A DNA stretch of 64,000 nucleotides from Aquarana catesbeiana (lineage: Eukaryota > Chordata > Amphibia > Anura > Ranidae), in the NCBI RefSeq assembly GCF_042186555.1, contig NC_133333.1, forward strand, positions 223,984,257 through 224,048,256, given 5' to 3'. Of the stretch, positions 11,541 through 23,700 are shown in pieces. Within the stretch, counting starts at the first letter, position 1. Every line of letters starts with the position of its first letter. The notes under the pieces were generated by a model. That model searched no databases. It saw nothing but the letters and a program-made list of their open reading frames with translations, and had not been told where the DNA came from. Position numbers and translations under genes: made by a program.

Positions 11541-11582
11541 CCCTAACAACCGATCTGTTGATATGTCAGTCCCTAGCAACCG
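11541..11582 (+). promoter_or_regulatory. Two RFX-like half-sites in the ZMYND12 promoter
   Basis: CCCTAACAACC (11541-11551) and CCCTAGCAACC (11571-11581) are 30 bp apart in the same orientation. The second ends 38 bp before the ATG. CCTAGCAAC resembles the half-site bound by RFX factors, which drive ciliary genes. This fits the axonemal role of the gene. A full X-box palindrome is not present. Confidence 0.45.
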
Positions 11583-11619
11583 TCCATCCCAGTGATTGTG
11601 TGACTCGAGGAGATCAGAG

Positions 11620-11729
11620 ATGGCGAGTGTGAACCCCCTATCCAACCCCAAGGGGGTGAAGCTGGAGTGTGAGCTGTGCCACAGCCCTGCCTACATCCAG
11701 TGCCCCGGCTGTAAGGTCACCTATTACTG
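11620..11729 (+). CDS. ZMYND12: ZMYND12 exon 1 (coding part)
   Basis: Starts at ATG 11620 (MASVNPL) and encodes the first two zinc-ligand pairs of the MYND finger (CELC and CPGC). It ends after TAT TAC TG, so the codon for Cys37 is split by the intron. The donor is GTATGT. The 5' UTR upstream contains an in-frame stop at 11593. Confidence 0.93.
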
Positions 11730-14700
11730 GTATGTAGAGAGGAGGCCGCCATATTGTGTGTGCACAGGACAGGTCATAGTGCTGAATATGTATGATTGGG
11801 GGTGACAACAGGGCGATTCTTCCTGAGAATGTCCGGCTGTCCGTCCCTTCCCATGGTGCTTCAATACGCTCACTCTCTGGGCTCACGCCTTTGCGTACGC
11901 GTTTGGGCGCCCTCGTCATGAGTACAGCAGCCCATTCATTGGAGCAGGCCGCTGTTTCTGCCAGAAAACGCAGGTAACCGCTTCAGCCCAGGAAGATTTT
12001 ACCCCCTTCCTGACCAGAGCACTTTTTGCGATTCAGCACTGCGTCGCTTTAACTGACACTTGCGCGGCCGTGCGACGTTGCACCCAAACAAAATTGACGT
12101 CCTTTTTTCCCACAAATAGAGTTTTCTTTTGGTGGTATTTGATCACCTCTGCGGTTTTTATTTTTTGCGCTATAAACAAAAAAAGAGCGACAATTTTGAA
12201 AAAAAACGCAATATTTTTTGCTATAATAAATATCTCCCAAAAATATATTAAAAAAACTAATTTTTTCCTCAGTTTAGGCCGATACGTATTCTATATATTT
12301 TTGGTAAAAAAAAAAATCGCAATAGGCGTATATTGATTGGTTTGCGCAAAAGTTATAGCGTCTACAAAATAGGGGACAGATTTATGGCATTTTTAATATT
12401 TTTTTTTTTTACTAGTAACGGCAGCGATCTGCGATTTTTATCGTGACTGCAACATTATGGCGGACACATCGGACACTTTTGACACTATTTTGGGACCACT
12501 GTCATTTATACAGCGATCAGTGCTATAAATATGCACAGATTACTGTATAAATGACACTGGCAGGGAAGGAGTTAACCACTGGGGGGCGATCAAGGGGTTA
12601 AGTGTGTCCTATGGAGTGATTCTAACTGTGGGGGGGGGATGGGCTTCAACTCACATGACAGCGATCACTGCTCCCAATGACAGGGAGCGGTGATCTCTGT
12701 CATGACACAAGGCAGAACGGGGAAATGCCTTGTTTACATAGCCACTTCCCCGTTCTGCAGCTCCGTGACACGATCGCTGGGAGATCAGCGGACACTGAGT
12801 CCGCCATTCCCGCGGGCACGGTCACCCTGTACGCGGTGCGCACCCGCTAGCCCCTCCAATTAAAGTGGACGTACAGGTATGCCCATTTGCCCACCACTGC
12901 CGTTGTGCCGACGTATATCGGCGTGCAGCGGTCGGCAAGTGGTAAAGAAATCTGGGAACCTTTTCTAAAAATGCACTGTCCGCACGGAACGCAGCAATAT
13001 GCACCCCAAACGCTGTGTGATTTTGCTGCAATTGTCCTGTGACAAATCGCACAAAAATCACTGCAAAACAAGCAACGGCGAACGCGCCCAGATCAGTGTC
13101 AACATTTGAGCCTCTTTGGCACCTTTTTTTGGAACAGAGGGAGGCCCATTCAAAAGGAATGGCGCGGCTCCAATAGCATGCCACAAAAACGAGCAAACAA
13201 ACATGGCAGCGCAGCTCAGGTGTGAATGGGGCCTTAAAGCGGAGTTCCACCATAAATGTTTTTTTCCTTTAAATGACTCCTTTAACCAATAAACAATCAT
13301 TTTGAGGAAAAAATTTTTTTATACTTACCCTAAACGCCCTGTTGCTATGTAGTCCTCGTAATCTGCCACTTCCTGGTCCGCGGATCTCCTCGAGACTTCC
13401 TCCCTCACCTGTGCTCCCGGGAAAAGAGGACACATAATTACCCAGGAGTCTGTGGGCAGTACAAACAATCGACGCTACGGCCGCCGTTGAATCGCGCATG
13501 CGTGAGATCGAGAGGTGCATGCTGGTTACCCAGTATGCACCTCTCCATGCATATTCCAGGAAGCGATCTCGATTGGGCTTCACATGCCCACATTAATAAT
13601 GGAAACGGCCACAAACAGAGGATTGCGATATTACAGTAAGGATCTGCAGAACGCAGCTTGCACAACTGTGATGCAATGGCAGCTGGTGCTCCATTTTTTT
13701 TGGGGGGGGGGGATGGCAAACAAACCGGCCGCCCCCGTCCCCCATTCCGTTCAGTCGGTCAAACCCTCCACTCTCCCATTGCTCGGTCGATTGGTAAACC
13801 ACCCCTCTGTCCCCCGTTGCTCACCCATTCACCCACCAACCCCGCACTTACCCCATCCAGGTCATGAGCAGCTCCGGCGGCTTCCCCCTGTGTCTCCTCC
13901 TCTTCGGCGGCTTCCCCCCTGTTTCTGCTCCCGGCCAATAGGATTGCTTCTCCTCTCAGCCTGTCGGGCCTTAAGACCTGCTTCCTGATTGGCCGGAAGG
14001 AGAGGCAGGAAGACAATAGCGAATATTAATTCGCTATTGTCACACAACTGGGTGAGCTCAGGGTGCAGTGATCTGTGCCCCGAGCCCACCCTTTTGAAGC
14101 CATTTAGAACCTCAGGCTCTAATCATGTACTTAAAAAAAAAAAACACCCCCCCCCATTGAAATCCTTGCGTCAGGTGTCCTGCATGTAGATTAGGGGCCG
14201 GGCGCATGGATTGGGGGGGTGCCCCTGCGCCCCTAATGAAGTGGCCGCCACTGCTGTGAAGCGAATCTTAGTATGCAGATCATGAGTTCTGACTTTATTC
14301 TTCCTAATCCACATGACTGTTCCAGGTCAGGTCCTTAGTATTGAAGCCATAGAGTCCACCAGGCAGCTAGTATTTTTTCTCCTTAGTATTTTCCAGTGCT
14401 GATCAGTGGCTGACTTTCTCAATACCACTGTCAAGTATGGGCTCATTCACACCAGGAAGCCATGCTGATCACATAGCTAGTGGTGTACAATGGGAGCAAA
14501 TAGTGCTGATACATCAATGCCGGCGCATTACCCACGGTGCTTGTGCCCCTTGGAGTGACAGTTCTGGGGTGCCAGAAATGAATGGTGGGGTGACTCACTT
14601 TGTGTTATGGTGCCTTGGTCACACCACCCATGTACACTTTTTTCACACCTGTTTCTTGGGCTGGGCCTTTTGGCTAGGACCATGGGAACGCTTATACCAG

Positions 14701-17700
14701 CCGGAAGGCTAGCCATTGTATAGTACTTTGGCACTTGGAGCACTTTTACCCCCCATCCCCTTTTTTATGTTTGTATGTTTTTGCACTATTTACACAGCAC
14801 ATTGGCGCTTTACTCACTCCTGATTATAGGATGTAATTCCATTGACTTGACCTGAAAGTCTTGGGGGGTGGGCTCTTGGCCTTATGGTCAGGTTCTCCCC
14901 CTCCAATGGGGTCTTCCTTTGGGAAAGCCTCGACCTTGCTTCAGTAGGTCCCTTGTAGAATGGGGTCTGCTTGGTTTTGGCTTGGTAGACCAGGAATACT
15001 CCAGTCCCTGTCAGGTGTCTTGTGCCCTGGGAGATCACCGCCATTGTCCTTTGTCTTCAGAGGAGGTCCAAGTGTACACCCCCGTGCACTTTATTGCATG
15101 CTTCACTTTTTGTGGCGTTTGATGTTAGTTTTGCGTGTGTGCACTGCACTGCAGAGCTTGAAAAAAAAATTCCGTTATATCATACTGCTTCCTTTTTTGT
15201 TAGAACGTTATTGAACAAGTGACATTTCATTTATCTACTGCCTATAGTACTGCACGCTGCAAATTTTTTTACAGCACAACTCCACAAGGCAGTAGGTGAA
15301 CTGGCCACATAGAGAAGAAGGCTTTCTGCCACCTCTTGTATTGGGATTGCCAGTGCAGTTCCAAAGCATCAGGACTGACAAGCCCCAAATAGTCCCTTGC
15401 CAACTATCATAGTGGCTGTATAGCTAAAGCTGGTTCATTTACATTTTTGTGGTGCGTTATTGCATGTTGCATGTTAAAATGTGTTGCGCTAAAGCACACT
15501 GAAATTAATGGACCACCAACACACCCTGAAATCAGATGTGCTCTATTGTTTTTTCTATTTTTAGGACTCCCCTGTAAAATATTAAAGGGGGGTCTTAGGA
15601 CTCTGATGTGAAATTATGGGGAGACGAGAATTCTGATGTAAGTGGAAAGGGGGGGGACTAAGGACTCTAGTGTGGGGGCTTCTGATACGATAATGGGGCA
15701 TACACACGGTCAGACTTTTCGTCTACAAAAGTCCAACGGACGCCGACGGACTAAAGCTGGCTGGTAATCCGATCGTGTGTGGGCTTCTCCGGACTTTCAG
15801 CTGACTTTTTCAGCCTCAAATCCGACGGACTTTAGATTTGAAACATGCTTCAAATCTTTACGTCGTAACTACGACGGACCCCGAAATCTGCTCGTCTGTG
15901 TGCTAGTCCGACGGACAAAAACCCACGCTAGGGCAGCTATTGGCTACTGGCTATGAACTTCCTTATTTTAGTCTGGTGTACGTCATCACGTAGGAATCCA
16001 TCGGACTTTTGTGTGGTCGTGTGTAGGCAAGTCCGTTCATTAGAAAGTCTGCCACAAGTCCGCCGAAAGTCCGCCGGAAGTCTGTCGGACAGGCTGTCGG
16101 ACTTTTGTAGACGAAAAGTCCGACCGTGTGTATGCCCCATAAGGGACACCTATTTTGGACTGGGGTGTGTTCACAGAAAAAGTTTGAGAAACACTGGCTT
16201 GCAAAATACCTTGCAAATGACAACCAACTGAAATTCATTATAATAAATCCAGACAGAATAAGGTGGATACTAAGTATTTTTTGTAGGTATTGTACATTGC
16301 ATGGCTCATATCATACCGGTGAGCCCAAGATCAGAAGCAGAATCACAGAAGAGCAGGTAACCCCTTCTCTAATTGGGATCACTTACACACAGTCCAAAAT
16401 GTTCTAGAACAGTGGTCACTTGCGGCCCTTGCTTGCCTTTATCTGGCCCTTTGGGCACTATTTCATACACTGACTCCAACAATGGGACCTAATTCCTCTC
16501 AATGACACCAACGATGGGGCACTACTCCTGAAACTGACACTAATGACTGGGCACAATGTCTCCCAATTACACCAATGATGGGGCACCAATACTTCCACTG
16601 ACACCAATGATGGGGCACCAATACTTCCACTGACACCAATGATGGGGCACAATACTTCCACTGACACCAATGATGGGGCAGAGTTCCTCCCAATGACACC
16701 AATGATTGGGTACCATTCCTTCCACTGATGCCTATGACGGGGCACCTGTCCTTCCACTGACACCAGTGATGGGGCACTATTCCTTCCACTGACACTAGTG
16801 ATGGGGCACAGTTCCTCCCAATGACACCAATGATGAGACACTATTCCTCCCACTGACACCAATGAAGGGGCACAATTCCTTCCACTCACACCAATGATGG
16901 TGCACAGTTCCTCCCAATGACACCAATGATGGGCCACTATTCCTTCCAATGACACCAGCGATGGGGCATAATTCCTCCCAGTGATGCTAGCGATGGGGCA
17001 CTATTCCTCCCCCAATACCAAAGATGGGGCCTTGTTTACTCCCACTGACATCAATACATTTTCTACTCCCAATTGCCAGAGACAGACCCTCTACAGTCTG
17101 AAGGACTGTAATCTGGCCATTTGTTTAGAAAGTTTGGAAACCCCCTGCTCTAGAACCACATTTGCTAGGGAAGATGGAGCATTGGAGCGATATCTCTGTG
17201 GTTTGTCCAGAGAGGGAAGGGCGACATAAGAGAAGGTAAGTGGTCTTTTAGCAATCTTTGCTAGAAGGTTGTCATCAGCACCAAGATTACTTAATGTGAC
17301 ATGGCCCTCATGTTTTGCTCCTTGCATGTTGTCTTTTTTGAAGGGAGTAGGGGGTTGGCAGGGGAAGGCCATTCTTCTTAAAATGGTATTAGAGGGTTAT
17401 TTTGTTCATTCGGTTTAGATCCAAGTGATAGTGCAGTTCAGATTTAAAACTGAGTCCTTTATTCTCCAGTGATGTTGACCACCAGCGGGCAGACTGGACC
17501 AGTATTCATGAGAAGATATGCCAGCTTCTCATCCCTGTACGGGCAGCCATCCCATTCCTGACCTCAGCAGAAGAAAGAGCTCACTCCGCAGAGCAGCTAT
17601 TACAAAGGAAGGTAATGGAGATTGTTCAATCTGTGTATGTGTCTGATTGTACAAGAACTGTCTGTTATTCTCACTGCGAGTGTGCAGCACTTATCGCACC

Positions 17701-20700
17701 CAGGGAAATGTAGAATGACCCCCAAAGTAGTGGGGTAGGCTATCATTTAACATCTCAGGTGGGTCCTTGGCTTATTGTGGGGTAAAACAAACAGTTGGAT
17801 GGCATTCAGTTTGATATTTTTCATAGTTTATTACTCCATGAATATTGGGTTAGGGGCATAGGATTCCCAAAAAATAGTAAAATATCTCAGGTCTTCTAGT
17901 GGCAGCAAAATTGTTAGTGGCCCTTTAAAAAAGCCTCCTAATTGCAATTGGCCCTTGACCCTATTTGAGCAGTTACAGGCACCTTAAAATATTGAGCAAT
18001 GTGGTCTCCATGCAATGTCCCCAAGTAACAGCTTCTGCTAAGCTCCCCAGGACACTTTTTAGCAGAGCAGACTTGCCTGAGGGTGCTCCATACAAGTAGC
18101 TATCGTCCAGAGCAGATTTTCCCTAAGATGTTCCAACAGTAGCCATCTTTCAGAGTAAATTTACCCATAAGCCTCATACATACAGTACGATTGTTGGCCA
18201 ACGAGTGTCTGATTTTTGTCAAAAGAACAAAATTTTACAGCGCACACATGCAAAAAAGACATTTACCTCTAGCATGGCTTATTTAAAACACCTAGACATT
18301 TTCAAAAAACATTATCAAAAAATATGGGGATTTGGTCACACCATATTGCTATATGGTGCTTAATCCCACTTACTGCAACAAAGTACCCCATGATTAGTGG
18401 GTCCTACACTATCCATAGATTGGGGGATCCTGCTTCTCTGAACCATGGGAGCAATACACTCCTCTATATAGGAGAACTTGAGGTGTCCACCCATGACACA
18501 GGTGGACACTAATGAGAGGTACTTAATGAGGGAGTGGGGTGCTCCTCACCTAAAAGGATTTGGTCAGAATCCATACAATAGACAAACAAGATATTTGGGG
18601 GGCACACCCTAAAAGATGCATTAAAGATGGTGCAGCCATAAGACCATACAACAGAACAAAATATTACAGGCACACATGCAGAAAAGACATTTACCTCCAG
18701 CAAGGCTTATTTAAAACATTCAAAAAACATTATCAAAAAATATGGGGTTTTGCCAAATGTCACCAAATGTCTAGGTGTTTGATCGCCACTTTGCTTGCCC
18801 ACCAGGGCCCCCTTACCCCATCTGGGTCGCTGCTTCCCCCCTGCGTCTCCTCTCGAGTCCCGGCAGTCGCTTCTCCTCCCAGCCAGTCAGGACTTAGGCC
18901 TCACAGCCAAACAGGTCTTAGGACTCCTGGCCAATCAGGTCTTAGGACCCGCTTCCTGATTGGCCGGGAGAAGAAACAGGAAGACATTATCAAATATTAA
19001 TTTGCTGATGTCACACAACTGGGTGGGCTTGGGACACAGTGCTCTGCATCCTGAGCCCACCCTTTTTTTAAGCCAATTAGAGCCTCAGGCTCTAATCATG
19101 TGCTTAAAAAAAAATTAGGGGCCGGTCGGATGGATTAGGGGGGCGCACCCCTGTGCCCTGCATGAGTGGCCACCACTGACTGTGAGTGTATAATACATGG
19201 CTTTTATTCCACTGATTAATAAAAGACATGACTACACTATGAGGCCCACGTCACTTTTATCCTTTAGCATCAGGTCCCCTCAGGCCATATCCCGCGGTGG
19301 CAGCACAGCTTATAGCTAGACACAGTTGTTTTTTGTATATTACACATCTTTCACCTCCTGGATTCAGCTCTAGCTTTTCTGTTTTGTTTATGTAACCATC
19401 TACAATTTGTGTTTTGATAATTCATTGTTACTTCTTATTCTAGATAGTTTATACTTTGTTATCTAACTGACAGATCATTATTTCTCAATTGCTACACTTC
19501 TTTTTTTTCTTTCGTTTATCCTATCAAAATGCCCCCTAGTGGCCATGTAGTATGTTCACAGTTCTGGATTGTGCACCTCAGCATGATTTCTTTCTACCTT
19601 TTTATCAGTGGTGGCTGGTGTTTTTTTGGGGGGAGGGGGGGGGGGGGGGCGCAAACAACCACCCATTCCCCACAATCGGCACAAACCACCCCCCGCTGGT
19701 GGCAGGCAGTGTGGTGCAGTGGCTCCATGTCCTCTCCTCCATGGCGGCTTCCAGCTCCTCCCTTCCTCCTCCTAGGCGTCCAATTAGGGTTGCCATCCCT
19801 CATCCCTCGCGCACTTTCTGCGACCCAAGCCCACTCTATATTGAACCCTTTTAGAGCCTCTGGCTCTAATCAGTGCTTCAAAAAAACAGCCCCTCCGCAT
19901 TGGAATCCAAGCGCCAATGTCTTGAAGGGGGTCGGACGCGTGGATAGGGGAGGCGGCAATGGATGGGGAGCGGCGCCCTGCGCCCTTAATGAACAGGCCG
20001 CCCCTGCTTTTTATTGTTACTTCTTACTCTAACTACTGGAAACAACTCAACAGATATAGGCAGAAATAATCAATGTCCTAAACCTAGAAGACACCTAGCA
20101 AGCGCAGAAAATGTAAGCAAAGCTCAGGTTGAGTACCACCTAGCTGCAAACAGCTCTAAATTTAGTGAGGGTCATCTCAGCTTAAAGTGGAACTTTAGTC
20201 AGAAAATGAAATGAAGTCCTGCTAGATCACTTCAGGCCCCTTTTGCGGGCACAGCTATGTAAACCATTAAAAATAAGTGCCTATACTGTTTAAAATCCAG
20301 TAATACACTGTCTCACCCTGCTCTGCACATGCTCAGTTGCTCTCCAATTTTCGGCACTGTACCAAAAATGTAGAGGCGGATCTACTGACAGCCTGAGTAA
20401 TTACTGTTGCACAGACTCTGGGCTTTGGCAAAATGGCAGCCTCCGGCAAGAAGAAACAGGGACACTGCTGGAGGCAGTTTACAGCACACACTCATTTTGG
20501 TAGCAAAATTATTAATGTGGTATGTATGTTTCTTGCTAAAGAACATTATTTTTGATCACGTTGTTATGAGTAAAGTTCCACTTTAAGGCAGGGTCCCTAC
20601 AAGTGGTTTAAAATGCATTTGTAAAGATAGCAGCCGCTATATCTTCAAAACAGGACAGCAGTGCAGCTCCCTTATCTCTATTCTGACAAGTTTCCTATAG

Positions 20701-23700
20701 GAAGAGCTGAAGGATAGACATCTTTTCAAGCACTGCCTACCCATGAAAATGTCATATTAAGTGCAGCCATTTCTTAGTTCTACTAAATGCCCCATCCTCC
20801 AAGTATATCCATATCTCGAAAAGTGGGACCTCTTTTTTTTAAGCTTGCAATTATTATTCTAGGGGTGTCTCAGCTTTACCTACTGACAAGTCTGAACTCT
20901 GCCTGATTTATTTGTCCTATATAAACTCCTGCCCTGCCCAACACATATAGAATGACACCACAAAGAGGATTTGTGTCCTTCACTCCAGATCTACCATTCC
21001 TAATTCAGCAGGTAGAGTTGCTTCCACTGTCAGGCTGTGCAATTAGCACCAGAGCCGCTCCGCAGATGTGTGAACTGGCTCCATAGTGAGCCGGTCACAA
21101 TCTCCTGCTATTCGAATTGGATGCGGGGAAACCCGCATTCAATTCACAAAAGTATGAACCCAGCCTCAGACTAATTTGAAATGTTGGCTGGTGTTCAAAG
21201 GTTGATAGAATGTTGATGTAAGGAAGGATAGCATATTGATTGGAGTTCCACTTAAAAACAGACCCTCAGTTTTATTTCTTTATTTTTGCCTAATATGTAT
21301 CCAAGCATGGTAAAAAAAATGCTCGCCTCCTCTCCAGAACTTTGTCCCGCAGACTCACTATTCTGAGGTCTAGTGCTGTTCTTCTTCCAGGTTGAATGAC
21401 AGCCGGTATCATTCAACTCACTTCCTGTGAGCCCAGGCTGTCATGGACACACCCTCCGGGGCTCACAGTGCAGAAAGCACTGCTGATATCAACATGTCAG
21501 CACCACTGTTTGGAGTATTAAAGAACAAACAACTGCAGCAGGGAGATGAGGACCTCCGGACGTCCCATGGTCAGTGGAAGTGGGAGGTGGTTGGGGGGGA
21601 GGAAGACCGTGTGTATTGTGACAGTAGGAGATGCTGTCAAGGTAAAATTGATAGTTTGGGGGACACAGGGTATGCACATTTGCTTGGTGCAAGGCTACAG
21701 AGCATAAATGTGGACTGGAAAAAACTGCTTTCGCAGCTTTCTCCAGGTTTTGGTATTTGGTCATGGGGCTCTGTGGTTTGGAGATTCCATAGTGTTTTGG
21801 GTGGGACGGGATCTCCAACCCTTTGTCCAGACTTTGTAGATTACCAGCAGGGTGTGTGCTCAGGTGAGCACAGCACTTATAATGAGGGTATAAGTGACGT
21901 TCTGAATTTCGGACAACATTTCTGTGACCGTGTGTATGCAAGACAAGTTTGAGCCAACATCCTTCGGGAAAAAAATCCAGGATTTTCTTGTCGGAAAATC
22001 CTATTGTGTGTACGGGGCATAATAGTTACTAGCGTTTTTATGTTAACTCTCAACCGAATCGTCAAGTCCTCAAATGGCTGGTGTCATAGCTGATCACTTG
22101 TACAGCACTATGGCAACTGCAGATCAAACAGAGGCTAAGATGGCATCTTCCTTGGCTGTAATTAATAAGGAGGTTTAGTTCTGCTTTTACTTTGTCTATG
22201 AGTGATATCCTAAATAGAGATCTTTCAAGTACAGCTCCAGGCCAATATATAAACCCCCTTTAATTCACCAGTGTGTGAGTGGGAGATTCTTCAGTAGCTT
22301 ACAGTATAAAGAGAAGATGGAGTGGACATGTTCATTAGTAGTAGAAGAAGAGTCAGAGCACTGTGTGGGGTCTGCAGAGTAGCAGGCAGTAAAAGTGTTT
22401 CCAATCTTCCTATGCCATGCAATGATAGTGCATACTTTATATACATTTATATCCCTTGATGAAAAAAAGAGTTGCTATATATGCATTTCTTTTACAAAGG
22501 GTTTTATTGATAATCATAGCAATTTCACAGTTTAACAGTGTAGATAATGCATCATGAATAAACATAACATAAAGTTTAGCATCTTATAAATAAAATAAGT
22601 ATGCTAGTAAATCAAAGAAAAACAAAACAATAAGAATATAACAGAGGCTGAAAACATTTTTGAGAGGGAGGTTAAAGAAGAACTAGGGGCAGAGATTAGC
22701 TAAGAAGGGAGGAGTAAAGACTAGGGGGAAAGGAGAGAAGATGAAGGAAGGGGGGAGGACGGGTCCTCGCGGTGGGGAGCAAGAGTGCATTAAATCCGAA
22801 GAAGGGTGGTAGCAAATCTGGTGGGTTTAGTATATTCGACCCATGGCCTCCATACCTTCAGGAACTTATCATGAGTGTCCGAAAGGACAGCAGTCAGCTT
22901 TTCATTAACCATTATATCGTCCATGCGATTCTTAACCGCCTCAAAACTTAGTGTCTGTGTCTTCTATGCCCTAGATATCGTTAGTCTGGTTGCAGTAAAG
23001 AGATGCAGAGCCAGCTGGCGCTCCGGGCGGAGCAGCTCCGCAATTGGGTTGCAGAGAAGTGCCTCGAACGGATCCTTTTTGAGGTCAGCATGGAGTATGT
23101 TTCGGAGGAGGGAGTAAACTCTGATCCATAACCTGCGTACCCTCGGACAGGTCCACCAGATGTGCGACATTGTGCCCTCCTGGGAGCACCCTCGGAAGCA
23201 CAAGGGAGAGTAGGCTGGGATGAACTGGGTCAGTCTAGCAGGTGTGTAGTACCACCTGTAAAGTACGCTATATATACATTTCATCTAGGGATCTCTAGCT
23301 GTTTGACAGAAGAATTGATATTACTTACATACATAGACTAACAGAAGGTAAATTCAGAAAATCTTCTTCCCTTTGCAGAAACATTTGATTGACCTGACCA
23401 CAAAGGAAGCCCAAAGACTCTTGTATGAAGGGCGCCATGTGGATGTAATCCCAGCAGCCACCCATGCTCTGTCTTTCAGCATAGATGTACACGGGCTAAC
23501 ATCAGTAGAACTAGTGCCCGTATACCTTATACTGGCAGAAGCCAACATTGGTAAGTTATAGTCATATGGTTGCTGAAATTGCATCATATTTCAAACTCTT
23601 AAAAGAAAAACTTCAGTCCAAGAGCCTATTACTTTTATGAACAGAATAGAGTCTTATGTGCCCCTCTACAATTTAGTTTCACTATGACTTTCTTTCCTTA

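Larger units (their letters stand above)
11730..17469 (+). other. ZMYND12: ZMYND12 intron 1
   Basis: About 5.7 kb. It contains a dispersed repeat (about 11,985-12,950), a TTAA-type element left end (from 13,234), a hAT MITE (13,674-14,253), a Harbinger-like MITE (15,694-16,139) and a 32-bp minisatellite (about 16,450-17,050). From 14,254 to 15,690 I recognise nothing. Confidence 0.7.
17612..23378 (+). other. ZMYND12: ZMYND12 intron 2
   Basis: Contains a partial direct duplication (18,219-18,350 and 18,648-18,780), hAT MITE copies B (to 19,178) and C (19,606-20,006), a TTAA-type MITE (20,182-20,586), a truncated Harbinger-like MITE (about 21,898-22,020) and a reverse L1-like fragment (about 22,490-23,290). 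From 17,612 to 18,200 and from 20,587 to 21,897 I recognise nothing. Confidence 0.65.

Noticed and set aside
16458..16955. 165-codon minus-strand frame rich in HHWCQWK
   Set aside because: It is a translation of a 32-bp minisatellite.
19529..19542. CTCF-like motif on the minus strand (13 of 14), and another at 39,999-40,012 (13 of 14)
   Set aside because: Single near-matches inside repeat-rich introns are expected by chance; only the promoter site was kept.
19529..20032. 167-codon plus-strand frame
   Set aside because: It runs through both ends of a hAT MITE and its poly-G tract; not a gene.
21443..21952. 169-codon plus-strand frame in ZMYND12 intron 2
   Set aside because: No family similarity was recognised and its end overlaps a Harbinger-like MITE; probably chance.
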